Source of the DNA: Cordia subcordata
Taxonomy: Eukaryota > Streptophyta > Magnoliopsida > Boraginales > Cordiaceae
Length of the DNA stretch: 64,000 bases
NCBI GenBank assembly: GCA_028554755.1
Contig: JAPTOF010000026.1
Coordinates: 1,550,001-1,614,000 of the forward strand
Direction of reading: 5' to 3'
Shown: positions 44,991 to 56,531 of the stretch, in pieces
Layout of the letters: each line of letters starts with the position of its first letter
Position numbering within the stretch: position 1 is the stretch's first letter
The notes under the pieces: model-generated
What the model saw: only the letters and a program-made list of their open reading frames with translations
Told to the model about the DNA's origin: nothing
Database searches by the model: none
Made by a program: the position numbers and the translations under genes

Positions 44991-47755
44991 TGAGTTGTTT
45001 GGCTTTGATGTAAAAGCTGAGGAGTTGTGCTCAGTTGTTTGGTTGAATCTACCCCAGGGCAAGGTCGAGATAGGTCAAGACCTCAATAATGAAGTCTGAG
45101 ATCGATAATTGAATTCCTATCACTAGAACACGCTTATATACAGATTTTGCCATTAGTTGCTCCTGAGTTGGCGTTTTTGGTGCACCTAGGAATTTGGAAG
45201 GTGAAAGGCTCGGGATTGGCCCAGCAATCCTCAGTGTGCCCTCAAATGTGTTCGGAAATGGTGTAGTCTTGGCGATTGACATCAAAGAATTTCTTGACTT
45301 GGTCGTGCTTTAGAGCTGTACTCTTAGTGTCAGGTTGTAGGGTCGTCTTCTCCCCTTTGCCTAAAGGCTTGGCAGGGGTCGTGGATTGCTGATCTTGGGG
45401 CTCGGTGGCTGTATTAGATAAACTCAATGAAAAAACCTCCACTCATTAACTTAAGGGCCAATAATCTTTAAGCGAGATCATATATGATTCAAGGTTTTTG
45501 AGTTATGGGGGTTTGCTTGGGTAGTTTCTACTCAAGGTTCGAGCCTCGAGAAAAGATAGCCTCAGAGGAAGAAGCTACACTTAGATCTTGCTTATCTCCA
45601 TCATAGGAGAAAGCTTCATTGTTTTAGGGACCTGACCCTAAGGACATGATAAAGGGTGAAAATTGTGAAATAGGAAGGATGTGAGCCATACCTCTATTGT
45701 TTCTGAAGGTCAGACTGAGAAAAGCCTTGTAGGAGGTTAAGAATGACAACTTAAGAGTCGCCATTTGCTCTGAGCTGTAGAGATTTCAGAAGTTACAAAT
45801 GAAGTTTGAGGGAATACACATCCCTTATTTATAACCATTGAACCCTAATGGTCTCTTAATAATTAACTGCCATGCCAACCTCTAGATGCAAAGCGTCGAG
45901 AATTCTAATGATAGCCTGGTACCAAGCCATTTTAATGCACTCCAGTCGGAAGTGACTTCATGGGCACGTATTCAATTTCACATGCCATGAGCATGGATCT
46001 TGATCAAGTTGGATCTAATCCAGTTCTTTCCCACTTGGGAAATTGCATATTCTAACTAGGGCTGAAGGGGATATTGATATAGATATATCTAACCTAAGCC
46101 CATAATCTTGAGTCATCGACTCGAAAAAGGCACTGATTAGCTCAAGTCCTTTAGCCTCAAGGAGCTGACCACTTGAGTTTGAAGTCAGACCTCAGGTTCA
46201 AGGGATTTAGCGTTAGTTGGGAAGAGACTCCTACTCCAACTTGACCAAGGATTTCTATTTAAATGGAGTTGAGCCAAGGCTCATCTGATAAGGTCAATGA
46301 GTTATGACTTTGTCCATATACATCTACACTTAACATCTATGTAGACAACCAAGGTTTAGCCTTCCAGGTACATACAATCTCAAGTATTCTAGCAATCGTC
46401 CCCTTAACAACTTAGCTAAGATCTCTTATTGACTTGAGCAACAGATTTCTTTGGTTGATACTACACTAGTGTCCCAAGTTACTTAGCTTTTCTTAGCTTT
46501 CTTTGTTTTGCAAATTTGCGAAGCTCGAGTCCTTCATCTCACCTAAGAATATCAATCGGTAATTTTAATATATTATAATCATTTATATTCACTCTCTCGA
46601 ATTTTCCTACTACCCAACTCTGTATAGGAAAATGTGCCGTCTATACTTCTCATAAGAAAGTACAAGAGACATTATACAAATATAAGTAAAACTGTAAAGT
46701 AGATTAATTTATTACTCCGGGAACAGAAAAGGACAGAGATTGCATATCTGGACGGTGTCATCATTACCAATTTTTGATGGTGCTATGTATCAATATAACA
46801 TTCTTTGTGTTCTGACATGTCTGTACGGAATATGGACAAATGTATAAACAAATTAGTCCGTGAATGAAATTTGTCGCCATTGTGCAAAAGTAATTGCAGA
46901 CATTAGGCCTCCCAGCTACCACAAGTTCCTCTTTGATTCACGGACTTGGGAAAATGAATCAAACAGCAAAGCAATCAGCAATCTTCTGTTGTTGACTTCA
47001 CCCACACACGCCCACCACAGCAACGCCACCAGAGCTTTAGTTTTAAAACCAATGCAAACTTCTTGATTCGAGCTCCTTTCACACAAAAAACCAAAAATTC
47101 ATGTAAAACTTGCTTCTTTTTTTTTTTTTTAATTATGGGACGGTTGTTGGGTGGGTTGGTTTTAAATATTTCCACCAATGAAATATGCCACAAGTGTAAG
47201 CTTTAGTTATAAAACCAATGAAATATGCCCCAAGTGTTGTTTACTGTATTATGAGCCAATGCAGGCTGTAATATGTGCCAATCATTGAATGGCTCTTTTT
47301 TTTTTTTTTACTGTTTTTTCCTCTATGGTGGTGATGAGTTATACCACAACTATTATTATTCACTTCCTATGTTAAGAAAATAGGAATTTTGTCTTAAAAT
47401 TAATTTGGTTGGTGTCAACTTATCAAATAGAGTACAACCTGGGGATATTTTTTCAGATTTTAGTTATTAGCAATCTCCAAAGGGAACTAGTGATGCATAT
47501 GTCACCACGAAGAAGGAAAAAACTGCAAATAGATTTTATAGTTTCTTGTTTGATCTTTATCTGAAGCAATAAGAGTTGATTAGACGGATGAATGGACACA
47601 ATTTACTGAGTCACATAAAAAATGGAGAATCAAAACATAGGTTAAGGCCGAAGACTTAGAAGAAACTTCAATCACGTGGTTGACGCTGATGCTACTTACA
47701 TACAGTGATAGGGACACGTGTCCTCTTGCAGTTTGTTCGCTCACCTTAGACTTGT
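44991..47755. other. Intergenic region downstream of the ABCG gene; no gene
   Basis: No recognisable coding domain. Two overlapping minus-strand frames at 45049-45442 lack known motifs. Near the ABCG 3' end, CCAATGAAATATGCC(A/C)CAAGTGT occurs twice (about 47175 and 47215), and GCTTTAGTT(A/T)TAAAACCAATG occurs at about 47033 and 47200. T-runs lie at 47117-47130 and 47297-47310. Confidence 0.5.
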
Positions 47756-49666
47756 TCAGAAGAAGACCCCTTTGAGTCCCCTCTGTGAGCATCTACACCT
47801 GAGAATGGCATAAGAAATGAATCTGTAAACCAAAATGAAGCTAACCATGATGACAACATTCTTCCATCTGCTCTCCTCTCCATAGCCTTCTTCTCTGAGC
47901 ACATCTTCACCACTCACCACGCACTTCCCAAACATGTAATCCAAGCACTTGCCAGAGCCAGAGAACTCATTGATCAAGAACCCTTCAAATGGATACTTAA
48001 ACAAGGATATGTAATGCATGAAAATCCAGTAATTTGGAATCCCGTGCTGTGACACGAAGTAACCGGAGAACAAGAAGAACGATCCCATCACGGCCGATAT
48101 CACAGAGTTGCCAACAATGAAATTAGGCACCAGGGCACTGAAACATACCACAACTGAATTGGCAGTGTACAGAATTAACCATATCAAGAGCAAGAAGTGC
48201 AGGAAAGCGACAAAACTGCGGTTTAGTCCTACCATCCAATATAATGGCACTGAGAATAGAATTGAAAGGATGAGCAGGAATGGCAAGTAAACTAGACCAT
48301 TAGCAATGGCGTATGATGAGACCCTATAGCTTCCAGAAGATGTCTCCTTCATCAATATCTCCCTTTCTTGCAAGAATATTGGCAGAGCTTCTGTTGTACT
48401 TGACAATAGAAATGTCAAGATGAAGGCAAACAATCCTACTCTTTCCTCAGCTCCAATTAAATTATCTTTCAGATTATAAAAGATTGAACCTAACATGATC
48501 CCAGATATCAAGATTTGAAGGGTCCGGCAAGCAAAGAGTTCCTTGGTTCGATAAATATTCTTCCCGAACCTATGAGTTAGAACTATGGTCTCTCTCAATC
48601 TAGAATTCGCGAAACCTTCATGAAAATCGATTCCAGCATCGATGATATCCTCATCAATCACCTTGGATTGTTGAAAGAGTTGTTGCAGAGTGAACTTACC
48701 ACTTCTGCTGATCCCGTCTTCATCGCCTCTCTTATTCGCTGGTAGCACTTGCTGCTGCTGTTGTTGTTGTTGCTGCGAAGGCTGCAACGCGCAATGCTGC
48801 CGAATGGTGTCAATCGACTCGATGGCAAATTCCACAACATTCACCTGAAGAGGAATCTGCAGACCCATCAGCCTCAGGCGCAACCCGAGTTGATCAACCG
48901 AGCCATGGTGCAAAGCCGAGCCGTTTGCCAAAAGAAGAATGGCATTGAACAGCTTGACAATCCTGAAACATGGCTGATGGATACTCAAGATTATGGTCCG
49001 GCCCAGTGTTTCAGCCATGGTTTTAAGCATGTCAATGATCTGAAGTGCTGATGTGCTATCAAGCCCTGAGGTAGGCTCATCAAGTATCAGAACTTTCGGG
49101 TCATGTATCACCTCAACGCCGATCGAAACGCGGCGTCTCTCTCCGCCGGAGATCCCCCGTACTCTGTCATCGCCGACGCGCACATTCGCCACATGACTCA
49201 ACCCCAATTCTTGGATGAGGGACTTCACCCTCGTGCTCAGCAATGATCCAGAGAGTCTCAGACGCAGCCTCGCGCTGAACATCAGAGTTTCTTCAACAGT
49301 GAGGAGAGGAAACAGAGTATCCTTCTGTGTAACATACCCTGATATCTTCCTGAAACCTGCTTTGTCAACAGGCTTCTGATTCACAAAAATTCTGGCACCC
49401 TGAGGTGTTATTCTCCCGGCGAGGATCTCCAGCAATGAGGACTTGCCGGCGCCGCTTGGGCCGACGATGGCGAGAATCTCCCATGGCTTTGCTTGGCAAT
49501 TCACGTCCCTGAGGACATGGCGATCTCCTGGATTTGTTGTTGTCAACGTAGTATTCTTCAAAAGCTTAAAAGGGGTGTGTGTTTTGTGTGCATGGATGGT
49601 GTAGTTGATGCCAATGGCTTCAATCTCACACCCTTGGTTCTTCTTCATTGAAGAAACTGCCTCCAT
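47756..49666 (-). CDS. ABCG5-like: ABC transporter G family half-transporter, ABCG5-like
   Basis: Intact intronless gene of 636 codons. The nucleotide-binding domain comes first: Walker A GPSGAGKS (residues 69-76), Q-loop YVTQKD (Gln 114), signature ISGGERRR (172-179), Walker B LILDEP (193-198) and H-loop His 230. A nine-residue polyGln tract lies in the linker (298-306). The ABC2-type membrane domain follows, with about six hydrophobic segments (near 382-398, 409-430, 449-480, 483-510, 514-537, 603-622). NBD-then-TMD order is typical of WBC/ABCG half transporters, which dimerise and export lipids, waxes or hormones. The start QGCEIEAIGINYTI and the core resemble Arabidopsis ABCG5 (At2g13610), also about 640-650 residues. 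The substrate is not deducible from sequence alone. Confidence 0.95.
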   Translation of the reverse strand: MEAVSSMKKNQGCEIEAIGINYTIHAHKTHTPFKLLKNTTLTTTNPGDRHVLRDVNCQAKPWEILAIVGPSGAGKSSLLEILAGRITPQGARIFVNQKPVDKAGFRKISGYVTQKDTLFPLLTVEETLMFSARLRLRLSGSLLSTRVKSLIQELGLSHVANVRVGDDRVRGISGGERRRVSIGVEVIHDPKVLILDEPTSGLDSTSALQIIDMLKTMAETLGRTIILSIHQPCFRIVKLFNAILLLANGSALHHGSVDQLGLRLRLMGLQIPLQVNVVEFAIESIDTIRQHCALQPSQQQQQQQQQVLPANKRGDEDGISRSGKFTLQQLFQQSKVIDEDIIDAGIDFHEGFANSRLRETIVLTHRFGKNIYRTKELFACRTLQILISGIMLGSIFYNLKDNLIGAEERVGLFAFILTFLLSSTTEALPIFLQEREILMKETSSGSYRVSSYAIANGLVYLPFLLILSILFSVPLYWMVGLNRSFVAFLHFLLLIWLILYTANSVVVCFSALVPNFIVGNSVISAVMGSFFLFSGYFVSQHGIPNYWIFMHYISLFKYPFEGFLINEFSGSGKCLDYMFGKCVVSGEDVLREEGYGEESRWKNVVIMVSFILVYRFISYAILRCRCSQRGLKGVFF

Positions 49667-49981
49667 TAAAGATCAGACTTGTGTTTCTCTTGTTCTACTG
49701 CTATACCTTTAATTTGTCTTTCTGTGTGTTTCTATATGCATTATCTTAATCCAATATTTGTTTTTTACAACTCTTTAAGAATATTCTGGCATTATTAATT
49801 TCTTATGGGGAAGCGATTGGATATTGAAATGACATTTGGCTCCTTGGAATTGTTCTATGCCTTCACGTGAACCTCTTCTTGCTAATCTGTGCATGAAAAT
49901 TTTCAATGTTCACGTGATGTCTTATCTTTGATTTATATATATATATGAAGCTTGGAACCTTCAAATTAAGCTCTATTCTAA
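49667..49981 (-). promoter_or_regulatory. Upstream region of the ABCG5-like gene
   Basis: About 315 bp separate the start codon from the next MITE. An ATATATATATA stretch at about 49931-49946 could serve as a TATA region some 265-280 bp upstream of the ATG. This is weak evidence, and no transcription start can be read from sequence. Confidence 0.3.
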
Positions 49982-50394
49982 GTGGGTGTTTGGTTTGATT
50001 TTTTTTTCTATTTAAATTTGTTTAAAGTCTAATTTAAGTTAATGAAAATATTTGTTTTAATTAAAAATGTGCTCTTTTTAAGTGACTTTAAGTAAAAAAA
50101 AAAAACTCTCCAACCCTAATTTTTATTTTTTATAGCTTTAAGCATGTTGAAAAAAAAGTAAATTTGACCAAATTATTTACTATCTTATCATTACCTTTTT
50201 ATTTTTATTACTAAAATATCTTTATTCTTTTATTTTATACTTACTTTTTTAAATTCTATTTTAATGTCCTGAATAGTTATTTTAACTATATAACTTACTT
50301 TTCAACTCATTTTAATCAAATATGTAAATACTTATTTTTATAACTACAACTTTTATTCAAACAAAATTTTTTATAAGCTAATCCAAACACCATC
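49982..50394. mobile_element. PIF/Harbinger (Tourist-like) MITE
   Basis: The ends are GTGGGTGTTTGG on the left and CCAAACACCATC on the right, flanked by TAA at 49979-49981 and 50395-50397. The 413-bp interior is homologous to 52363-52742: both share AAAGTCTAATTTAAG, ATTTACTATCTTAT and AATAGTTATTTTAACTA. Confidence 0.78.
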
Positions 50395-50397
50395 TAA

Positions 50398-51180
50398 ATT
50401 TTTTATTTTTGTTAGTTAAGCCTAAAATGCATCATGCATCATCCTTGACCAGCCCAATAAAGTATGTAACATCCTCCCACATAGTGGCAGAGTTAGAACC
50501 TAGTGTTCAACTAGTGTGCGCACACATACATGTATATAAATTAAAATATCAATTATAAAATATTAATATTTAATATAATAATGGTATCTTAATTTACAAA
50601 AAAAATATAAATAAATAACTATTGTTATTATAAATAGAACTATACTTTTGTTAGTATAAATAGAACTATAGTTTATAATTGCCCTAACTTGATTGCAAAT
50701 TTTGAAAACGTTCAATATTCAACTTAAAAATATATCTCTCTTTATATAAGTGTCCAAGTAGTCATTTTTATTTTATTTTTCCTTTCTTTATCTCTTCTTT
50801 TCTATATCTATTTTTAATTTTCTTTTTACTTATTTGCTATTTTTTTGTTATGGATTTATTTTTTATTTGAAAAATAAAACAAAAGTATTAATAAATATTA
50901 TCTTTATCATAATCATGAGGAGTGCACTATTATCACGAGGAGGTGCACCTCATAAAAATTACTCTTTCATAACAAAAAAATTTACAAAAAATAATAGCAA
51001 TTCATTTTCTTAGGAAAGTCAAGGATATATAACTTTGTCCATGCTCCTACATTGGTTCTTTATGAAATTTATATACACTTTATAATAGCTTGGTTTCACT
51101 ATTATTGTTATCACATGTTTAAATATTTTGGTCATGTGGTGATAAGCTAGCAATTGGGTCTGGGTTGTTACAAAGTAAGT
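50398..51180. other. Intergenic, AT-rich; no gene
   Basis: I see nothing beyond AT-rich sequence and short repeats such as the ATAAATAGAACTATA pair at about 50630 and 50658. Confidence 0.5.
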
Positions 51181-51184
51181 AACT

Positions 51185-51465
51185 CTGGATTAACCTTTTC
51201 CAAATAACTATTTGATTTAGCTTCTAAAAAACTGAAATTCTGAAAAATAAAAAATAAAAAAAGTTAAAACTTTGAATTGACTTTTTCCAAATAACTATTT
51301 GATTTAATTTTCAAAAAAACTAAAACTTTAAAAAAGTTGTTTAGACTTTTTCCAAATAACTATTTGATTTATCTTCTAAAAAACCTAAAACTTAAAAAAA
51401 AAGTTATTTTCTAAAAACTGTTAAAAAAACACTTTAAAAAAATCAATACAAACAGGCCCTTTTGT
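51185..51465. repeat. MITE-like sequence with internal triplicated segment
   Basis: TCCAAATAACTATTTGATTTA occurs three times (about 51199, 51289 and 51352), each followed by a TCTAAAAAACT-type run. The end CAATACAAACAGGCCC at about 51448-51463 is like the right end of the MITEs at 22442 and 55678. Confidence 0.6.
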
Positions 51466-52295
51466 TTATTTGGATGTTTATAGAAACACTAAAAAAAAAA
51501 ACCTTCATCAATTTTTATAAAAGAAATATTAATAAGCATTCAAAATAAGTACGGCCAAACACGATCATGGATGTTCTCCACGTTGGATCATTAGCTAATT
51601 AATGCAACCATTAAAAGTAAGAATCTATATAAATGCAACATGTTTAAAAGGACAAACATCTCATGCCCTCTTGGCCTAACCAAAGTGACGGGCCATGTTA
51701 GACGACTAACATTTGTAGGCCAAGTCTCGACCACGGAAATGTTGAGGTATTAATTAATATTGTTTACACCTCCTTCCCATCTCACTTATTGTCAGCTTTG
51801 GCTTTTCCGGTGACAAACATAACACATTATCTTTTCATGTTGTGTCAAATATTTTCAGAATATGTACTGAATTTTGAAATAAAATTTCTTTTTGCTAAAA
51901 ATAATATATCCAAATAATGATGTATAAATTAAGGATATTAAAAAACTTAGATGGATTACTATGATAGATGGATTACTATGAAATACAAATTGTAGTTTTG
52001 CTAAAGGGGAATTCCATAAATAGTTTTTATTATTTACAAAAAATGTCAATTTAATCCCTATTGTTTTAAAAGTAATTAACTTGGTTCCCGATATTTGTAA
52101 AAAAAGTCAATTTGGTATCTATTGTTTTAAAAATATCCCATTTATATAGTTCGTGATATTTGTAAAAAATGCCATTTTTCACAAAAAAAGATCAATTTTC
52201 AATCCCATTAATTGGTTATGTGACCATCACATGGCCATTTTTGGGCTAAAATTTAAGGATCAACTACGTCACTTTTTGCAAACATTAAGGACTAA
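51466..52295. other. Intergenic with MITE-like TGTAAAAAA(T/G)TCAATTT repeats
   Basis: No gene. At about 52030-52180 the motifs ATTGTTTTAAAA and ATATTTGTAAAAAA(A/T)G recur two or three times. This pattern is common in short dispersed plant elements. Boundaries not found. Confidence 0.4.
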
Positions 52296-52863
52296 GAGGG
52301 TGTTTAGATTAGTTTATTAAAAAGCTACTTAAAGTACTTTCACCTTTAAAAGACTTTTTTTAGAGGGTGTGTTGGTTTGGCCTTTTTTTTTTTGTCAAAC
52401 TTATTCAAAGTCTAATTTAAGCTAATAGAATTGTTTGTTTTAGTAAAAGAAGTGTTTTTTTCAAAGTGACTTTAAGCAAAAATTAAAAGTGTTCCACCCC
52501 TAACTTCTGCTTTCTATGACTTTAAGTACTTTAAAAAAATAAATATGACCAAATTATTTACTATCTTATTCTTCTCTGTTATCTTTATTACTAAAAATAT
52601 CTTTATTCTTTTGTCTTATACTTACCTTTTACATTCTATCTTCGTATCCTTAATAGTTATTTTAACTACATAAATTACTTTTCAACCCATTTTAATTAAA
52701 TATATAAATACTTTTTTATAATTATAATTTATTTAAACACGTATTTACTTAAAGTAAAAAATTAATCACTTTTGAATCCATAAAACCGAAGTCACTATTC
52801 TTGAATACATTAAAAATTAATAAATCACTTTTAAAATAATAAAAACTAAACTAACACTTTCTT
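52296..52863. mobile_element. Nested PIF/Harbinger-like MITEs
   Basis: The outer element begins GAGGGTGTTTAGATTAG after TAA (52293-52295), with a mirrored end near AAACTAACACTTTC (52847-52861). An inner copy begins GAGGGTGTGTTGGTTTGG at 52363 after TTA and ends near AAACACGT at about 52742. The inner copy is the relative of 49982-50394. Confidence 0.65.
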
Positions 52864-52874
52864 TAAATAACAAG

Positions 52875-53135
52875 AATTATTTGTAGAATTTGCTCTTTCG
52901 TCAACAACCGTGTATTGATTGCTTAATTTCTTACTTCTTGTCCTTTAACGTGGTGGGTCATGTTATATCGGCAGCAAATATTATTGGTGGTGGCGGGACG
53001 CATTAGTGATATTTTGTGGCTGAAATTCATTGCTTTTTGGGTTTTTTAGATTCATTGTTGTTTTCTAGTTTTCGTCGTTTAGCGTGCAACTGTTGGTTTT
53101 ATGGTGAGAGAAACCTCCAGTCTTGTTTTTTTTTC
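52875..53135 (+). repeat. Module A, direct copy
   Basis: About 260 bp, starting GAATTTGCTCTTTCGTCAAC and ending near CTCCAGTCTTG. It is the reverse complement of 54400-54655 with scattered differences. No coding domain recognised; the short plus-strand frame at 53016-53201 is not conserved in the inverted copy. Confidence 0.85.
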
Positions 53136-53139
53136 TTTG

Positions 53140-54399
53140 TTCTTACAAAGTTACAATATGAATCACATCAAACAATTTTAATATTTAAGTCTATTATATA
53201 ACATAAAATTTTAAACTATATTTTGGTTGATCAATTAATTTTTTTGATAAAATTTTAAATTATCATAGTGTTTTATTTTTAAATTAAAAAAGAAAATGCC
53301 ACAAATTTAACTTCGAGTCTTGAAAACTCAAACATTGTGTGCCAACAGCAATTCTGGAAATTGCATGGCAGAAATAGCGCCATGTTAACTTCAAGCTTTG
53401 AAAACTCTAAGATCACTATACTTCAAGTCTTGAAGACTGGAAGATCTTTTTTTTTTATTTAATTTTTTATATCTTCAAATTTCAAGAATTCAAAGATCTG
53501 CTCTTTTCTTTAATTTTTTCTCGTCTTCAAAGATCTGCTTTTAAATTTTCACATCTTTGAATTTTAAAAACTTGAAGATTTGCCTTTATTTATTTGTACT
53601 TCTTCAAGTTTTGAAAATTTGAACATTTTTCTTTCTTTTTGTTTTTTTTTTTTGTTTTTGGACTTTAGATGGTTTTTTTTTTTTTTTTCACACATACTAT
53701 TTAGCACAGACGTCCACACTAACACACACGATAACATATACACTTAGGGCTTGTTTTGGATTGGCTTTTTTAGAAGTGCTTTTTCTAATAACTTTTGAAA
53801 GAAGTATTTTTTTTAAAAGTTAAAAATTCTGATATTTGAAAAAAAATTGTATTTGAACTTTTTTCAGAATTTTAGTATTTTTTTTAAGTGAAGACAAATA
53901 ATTATTGCAAAAATAAAACACTTTCTTTTAGAGAAAATGGTGTTTTTTCTCAAAAAAAGCTAGTCTAAACAGAGCCTTATGTGCACTAACATACACATGC
54001 TAATCTAAACAGAGCCTTACGTGCACTAACATATACATTCACACACATCTATACGCACTAACACATATACTTACATGCTTTAACACACATTTCGTGCACA
54101 CCAACTTAGAGGGATGTGCACGGGCGGTCTGAACGATTTTATTATTAATTTTTTAGTCGAATCGAATTTGGCGGTTTATAATTTTATAAAACCAAAACCA
54201 CCCAAACTAATGGAGAAATCAACAGTTTCGATTAGAGTGGTTTTTAAAATGGTTTTGGGCTGTTTGGACTATTTTAAAATTTGTTTATTGCATACTTAGT
54301 TATATAATATAATCATACTAATTTAACACTAATTTCCTAAATTTTAACAACAATTACAAATCTAATAGATCAATCCTCTAATATGTTTTTAACCATCAA
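53140..54399 (+). repeat. Module B, copy 1
   Basis: Starts TTACAATATGAATC and includes the AAAACTCAAACAT region. A MITE (53744-53979) sits inside an ACTAACACACATACAC array. A truncated hAT-type element (from 54109 GAGGGATGTGCACGG) stops where inverted module A begins. It is a direct repeat of 54656-56060. Confidence 0.82.
53744..53979. mobile_element. MITE in module B copy 1
   Basis: Ends TTAGGGCTTGTTTTGGATTGG and CTAGTCTAAACAGAGCC are inverse partners. The same insertion is present in module B copy 2 (55439-55678), so it predates the duplication. Confidence 0.65.
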
Positions 54400-54655
54400 C
54401 AAAAACCAACAAGACTGGAAGTTTCTCTCACCATAAAACCAACTGTTGCATGCTAAATGACGATAACCAAAAAACAACAATGAATCAGAAAAACCCAAAA
54501 GCAATGAATTTCAGCCACAAGATCACTAATGCGTCTCGCTACCACCAATAATATTTGCGGCCTAAATGATATGACCCACCACGTTAAAGGACAAGAAGTA
54601 AGAAATTAAGCAATCAATACGAGGTTGTTGACGAAAGGGCAAATTCTATAAACAG
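54400..54655 (-). repeat. Module A, inverted copy
   Basis: Reverse complement of 52875-53135: for example CAAGACTGGAAGTTTCTCTCACCATAA here mirrors TTATGGTGAGAGAAACCTCCAGTCTTG there. It truncates the hAT element in module B copy 1 at its left edge. Confidence 0.87.
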
Positions 54656-56060
54656 TCCTTACAATATGAATCTGAGAACAATTTTAATATTTAAGTCTAT
54701 TGTATAAAATAAAATTTTAAACTAGTTTTGGTTGATCATTTTCTTCCATTTGCTTGCTTTTGGACAGATGGTATCATACAGAGGAGAATGTCCTTTTCAA
54801 TTCCGAATGTTCAATTAACCTACGACCAAAAAAAGGACAATGATCCTTAGCTTGTATTTTTAAAGGTTGTCTCATGACCAATTATTTATTTTATTAGTGC
54901 GTTTTTGTGAGAAAATGAGTTATGTTTTATTTTTTTAGAAGACAACTAAACCACTATCATTTTGTTTTTAAAGTAAGAAAGAAAATGCTGCAAATTCAAC
55001 TTCGAGTTTTAAAAACTCAAACATGGCGTACCAACAGTAATTTTGGAAACTGCGTGATAGAAATGGCATCATGTTAACTTTGAGTTTTGAAAACTCGAAG
55101 ATCACTATACTTTGAGTCTTGAAGACTGAAAGATCTGAGTTTTTTTTTTTTTTAATTTGTATGATTTTCGAATTTTGAGAACTCAAAGATTTGCTCTTTT
55201 TTTTATTTTTTCTCGTCTTCGAGTTTTTAGTTTTGAAAACTCAAAAATCTGTTTTTAAATTTTTGCATCTTCGAATTTTAAAAACTTGAAGATTTACTTT
55301 TTTTATTTGTACAACTTCAAGTTTTGAAAACTTGAATGTTATTCTTTTTCTTTTTTTGTTTTTGGACTTTAGATTTTTTTTTTCACACATACTATTTAGC
55401 ACACATGCACGCACTAACACACATGATGAAAGATACACTTAGAGCTCATTTGGTTCGCTTTTTTTTAAAAGTACTTTTTCTAATAACTTTTGAAAGAAAT
55501 GTTCTTTTTTAGAAGTTAAAAATTCTAGCACTTGGAAAAAGTTGTATTTGAGTTTTTTTTTTTTTTCAAAATTTTAACTTTTTTGGATGTCAAGACAAAT
55601 AATTATTGCAAAAATAAAACACTTTTTCCAGGAAAAAAAGTATTTTTTCTTTAAAAAAATAATCCAAACAGGCCCTTACACGCACTAACATACACATTCA
55701 CACACATCTATACCCATTAACGCATATACTTACATGCTTTAACACACATTTCACGCGCACCAACTTATGGGGGTGTACACGGCGCGATTTAGACGGTTTT
55801 ACTACTAATTTTTTAGCCAAACCGAATTTGGCGGTTTATAATTTTATAAAATCAAAACCACCCAAACTAATAGAAAAATCAACGGTTTCAGTTAGAGCGG
55901 TTTTTAAGTGGTTTTGGGCAGTTTGGGCGATTTTAAAATTTATTTATCGCATACTTAATTATGTAATATAATCATACTAATTTAACACTAATTTCCTAAA
56001 TCCCAACAATGATTACAAACCTAATAGTTCAATCTTCTAATATCTTTTTAACTATCAAGA
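54656..56060 (+). repeat. Module B, copy 2
   Basis: Starts TTACAATATGAATCTGAG and follows module B copy 1 segment by segment. It carries about 170 bp of extra sequence at 54745-54950. It contains the second MITE copy (55439-55678) and the start of the full hAT-type element. Confidence 0.82.
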
Positions 56061-56531
56061 TCTCTTATTTTATTTATGTAATATTTATTTAATGCACAAA
56101 CCTAAAGACTCAAGTCTAAAGCAAAAATCGTAAGAGAAAAAATAGAGACGAAAAAAGTAACGATATGTGAGTATGCGTCAATAGTAAGAAACTTTAAATG
56201 TAATTCATTAACTATATATGTTAATATATATATGGACAGTTTGGTTTGGTCACAGTTTTTTCTTTTTAAATATTTGATGGACTGCTGCTATATGCTGTTG
56301 GCTTGATAAGATGGATAAGTGTGAGAACTATTTCATAACTTTTGTCCTTATCTCCTCATGCTGAACCAAAACTTAGGCCTATGGACTCCTAAAACTGAAA
56401 ACCGAAGCATTTGTTTTGGTTTTAAAAATTAAAACCAACTAATCAAACAACTTTAAAAATCACTAATTTACGGTCAATTCGATTCGGTCTAAACGAGTTT
56501 TTCGATTTTTGTGGTTTTATATTCACCCCTA
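55768..56531. mobile_element. Non-autonomous hAT-type element with 8-bp target duplication
   Basis: The left end is TGGGGGTGTACACGG and the right end TATATTCACCCCTA, with GGTTT/AAACC-rich subterminal parts. The flanks CCAACTTA (55760-55767) and CTAACTTA (56532-56539) match in 7 of 8 positions. It has no transposase. The copy in module B1 (54109-54399) has the same left target CCAACTTA at 54101-54108. Confidence 0.75.

Noticed and set aside
45049..45442. Two overlapping minus-strand open frames
   Set aside because: No recognisable motif and no clear start context; too short to support a gene.
53016..53201. 61-codon frame in module A
   Set aside because: The inverted copy at 54400-54655 does not keep the frame, which argues against a coding role.
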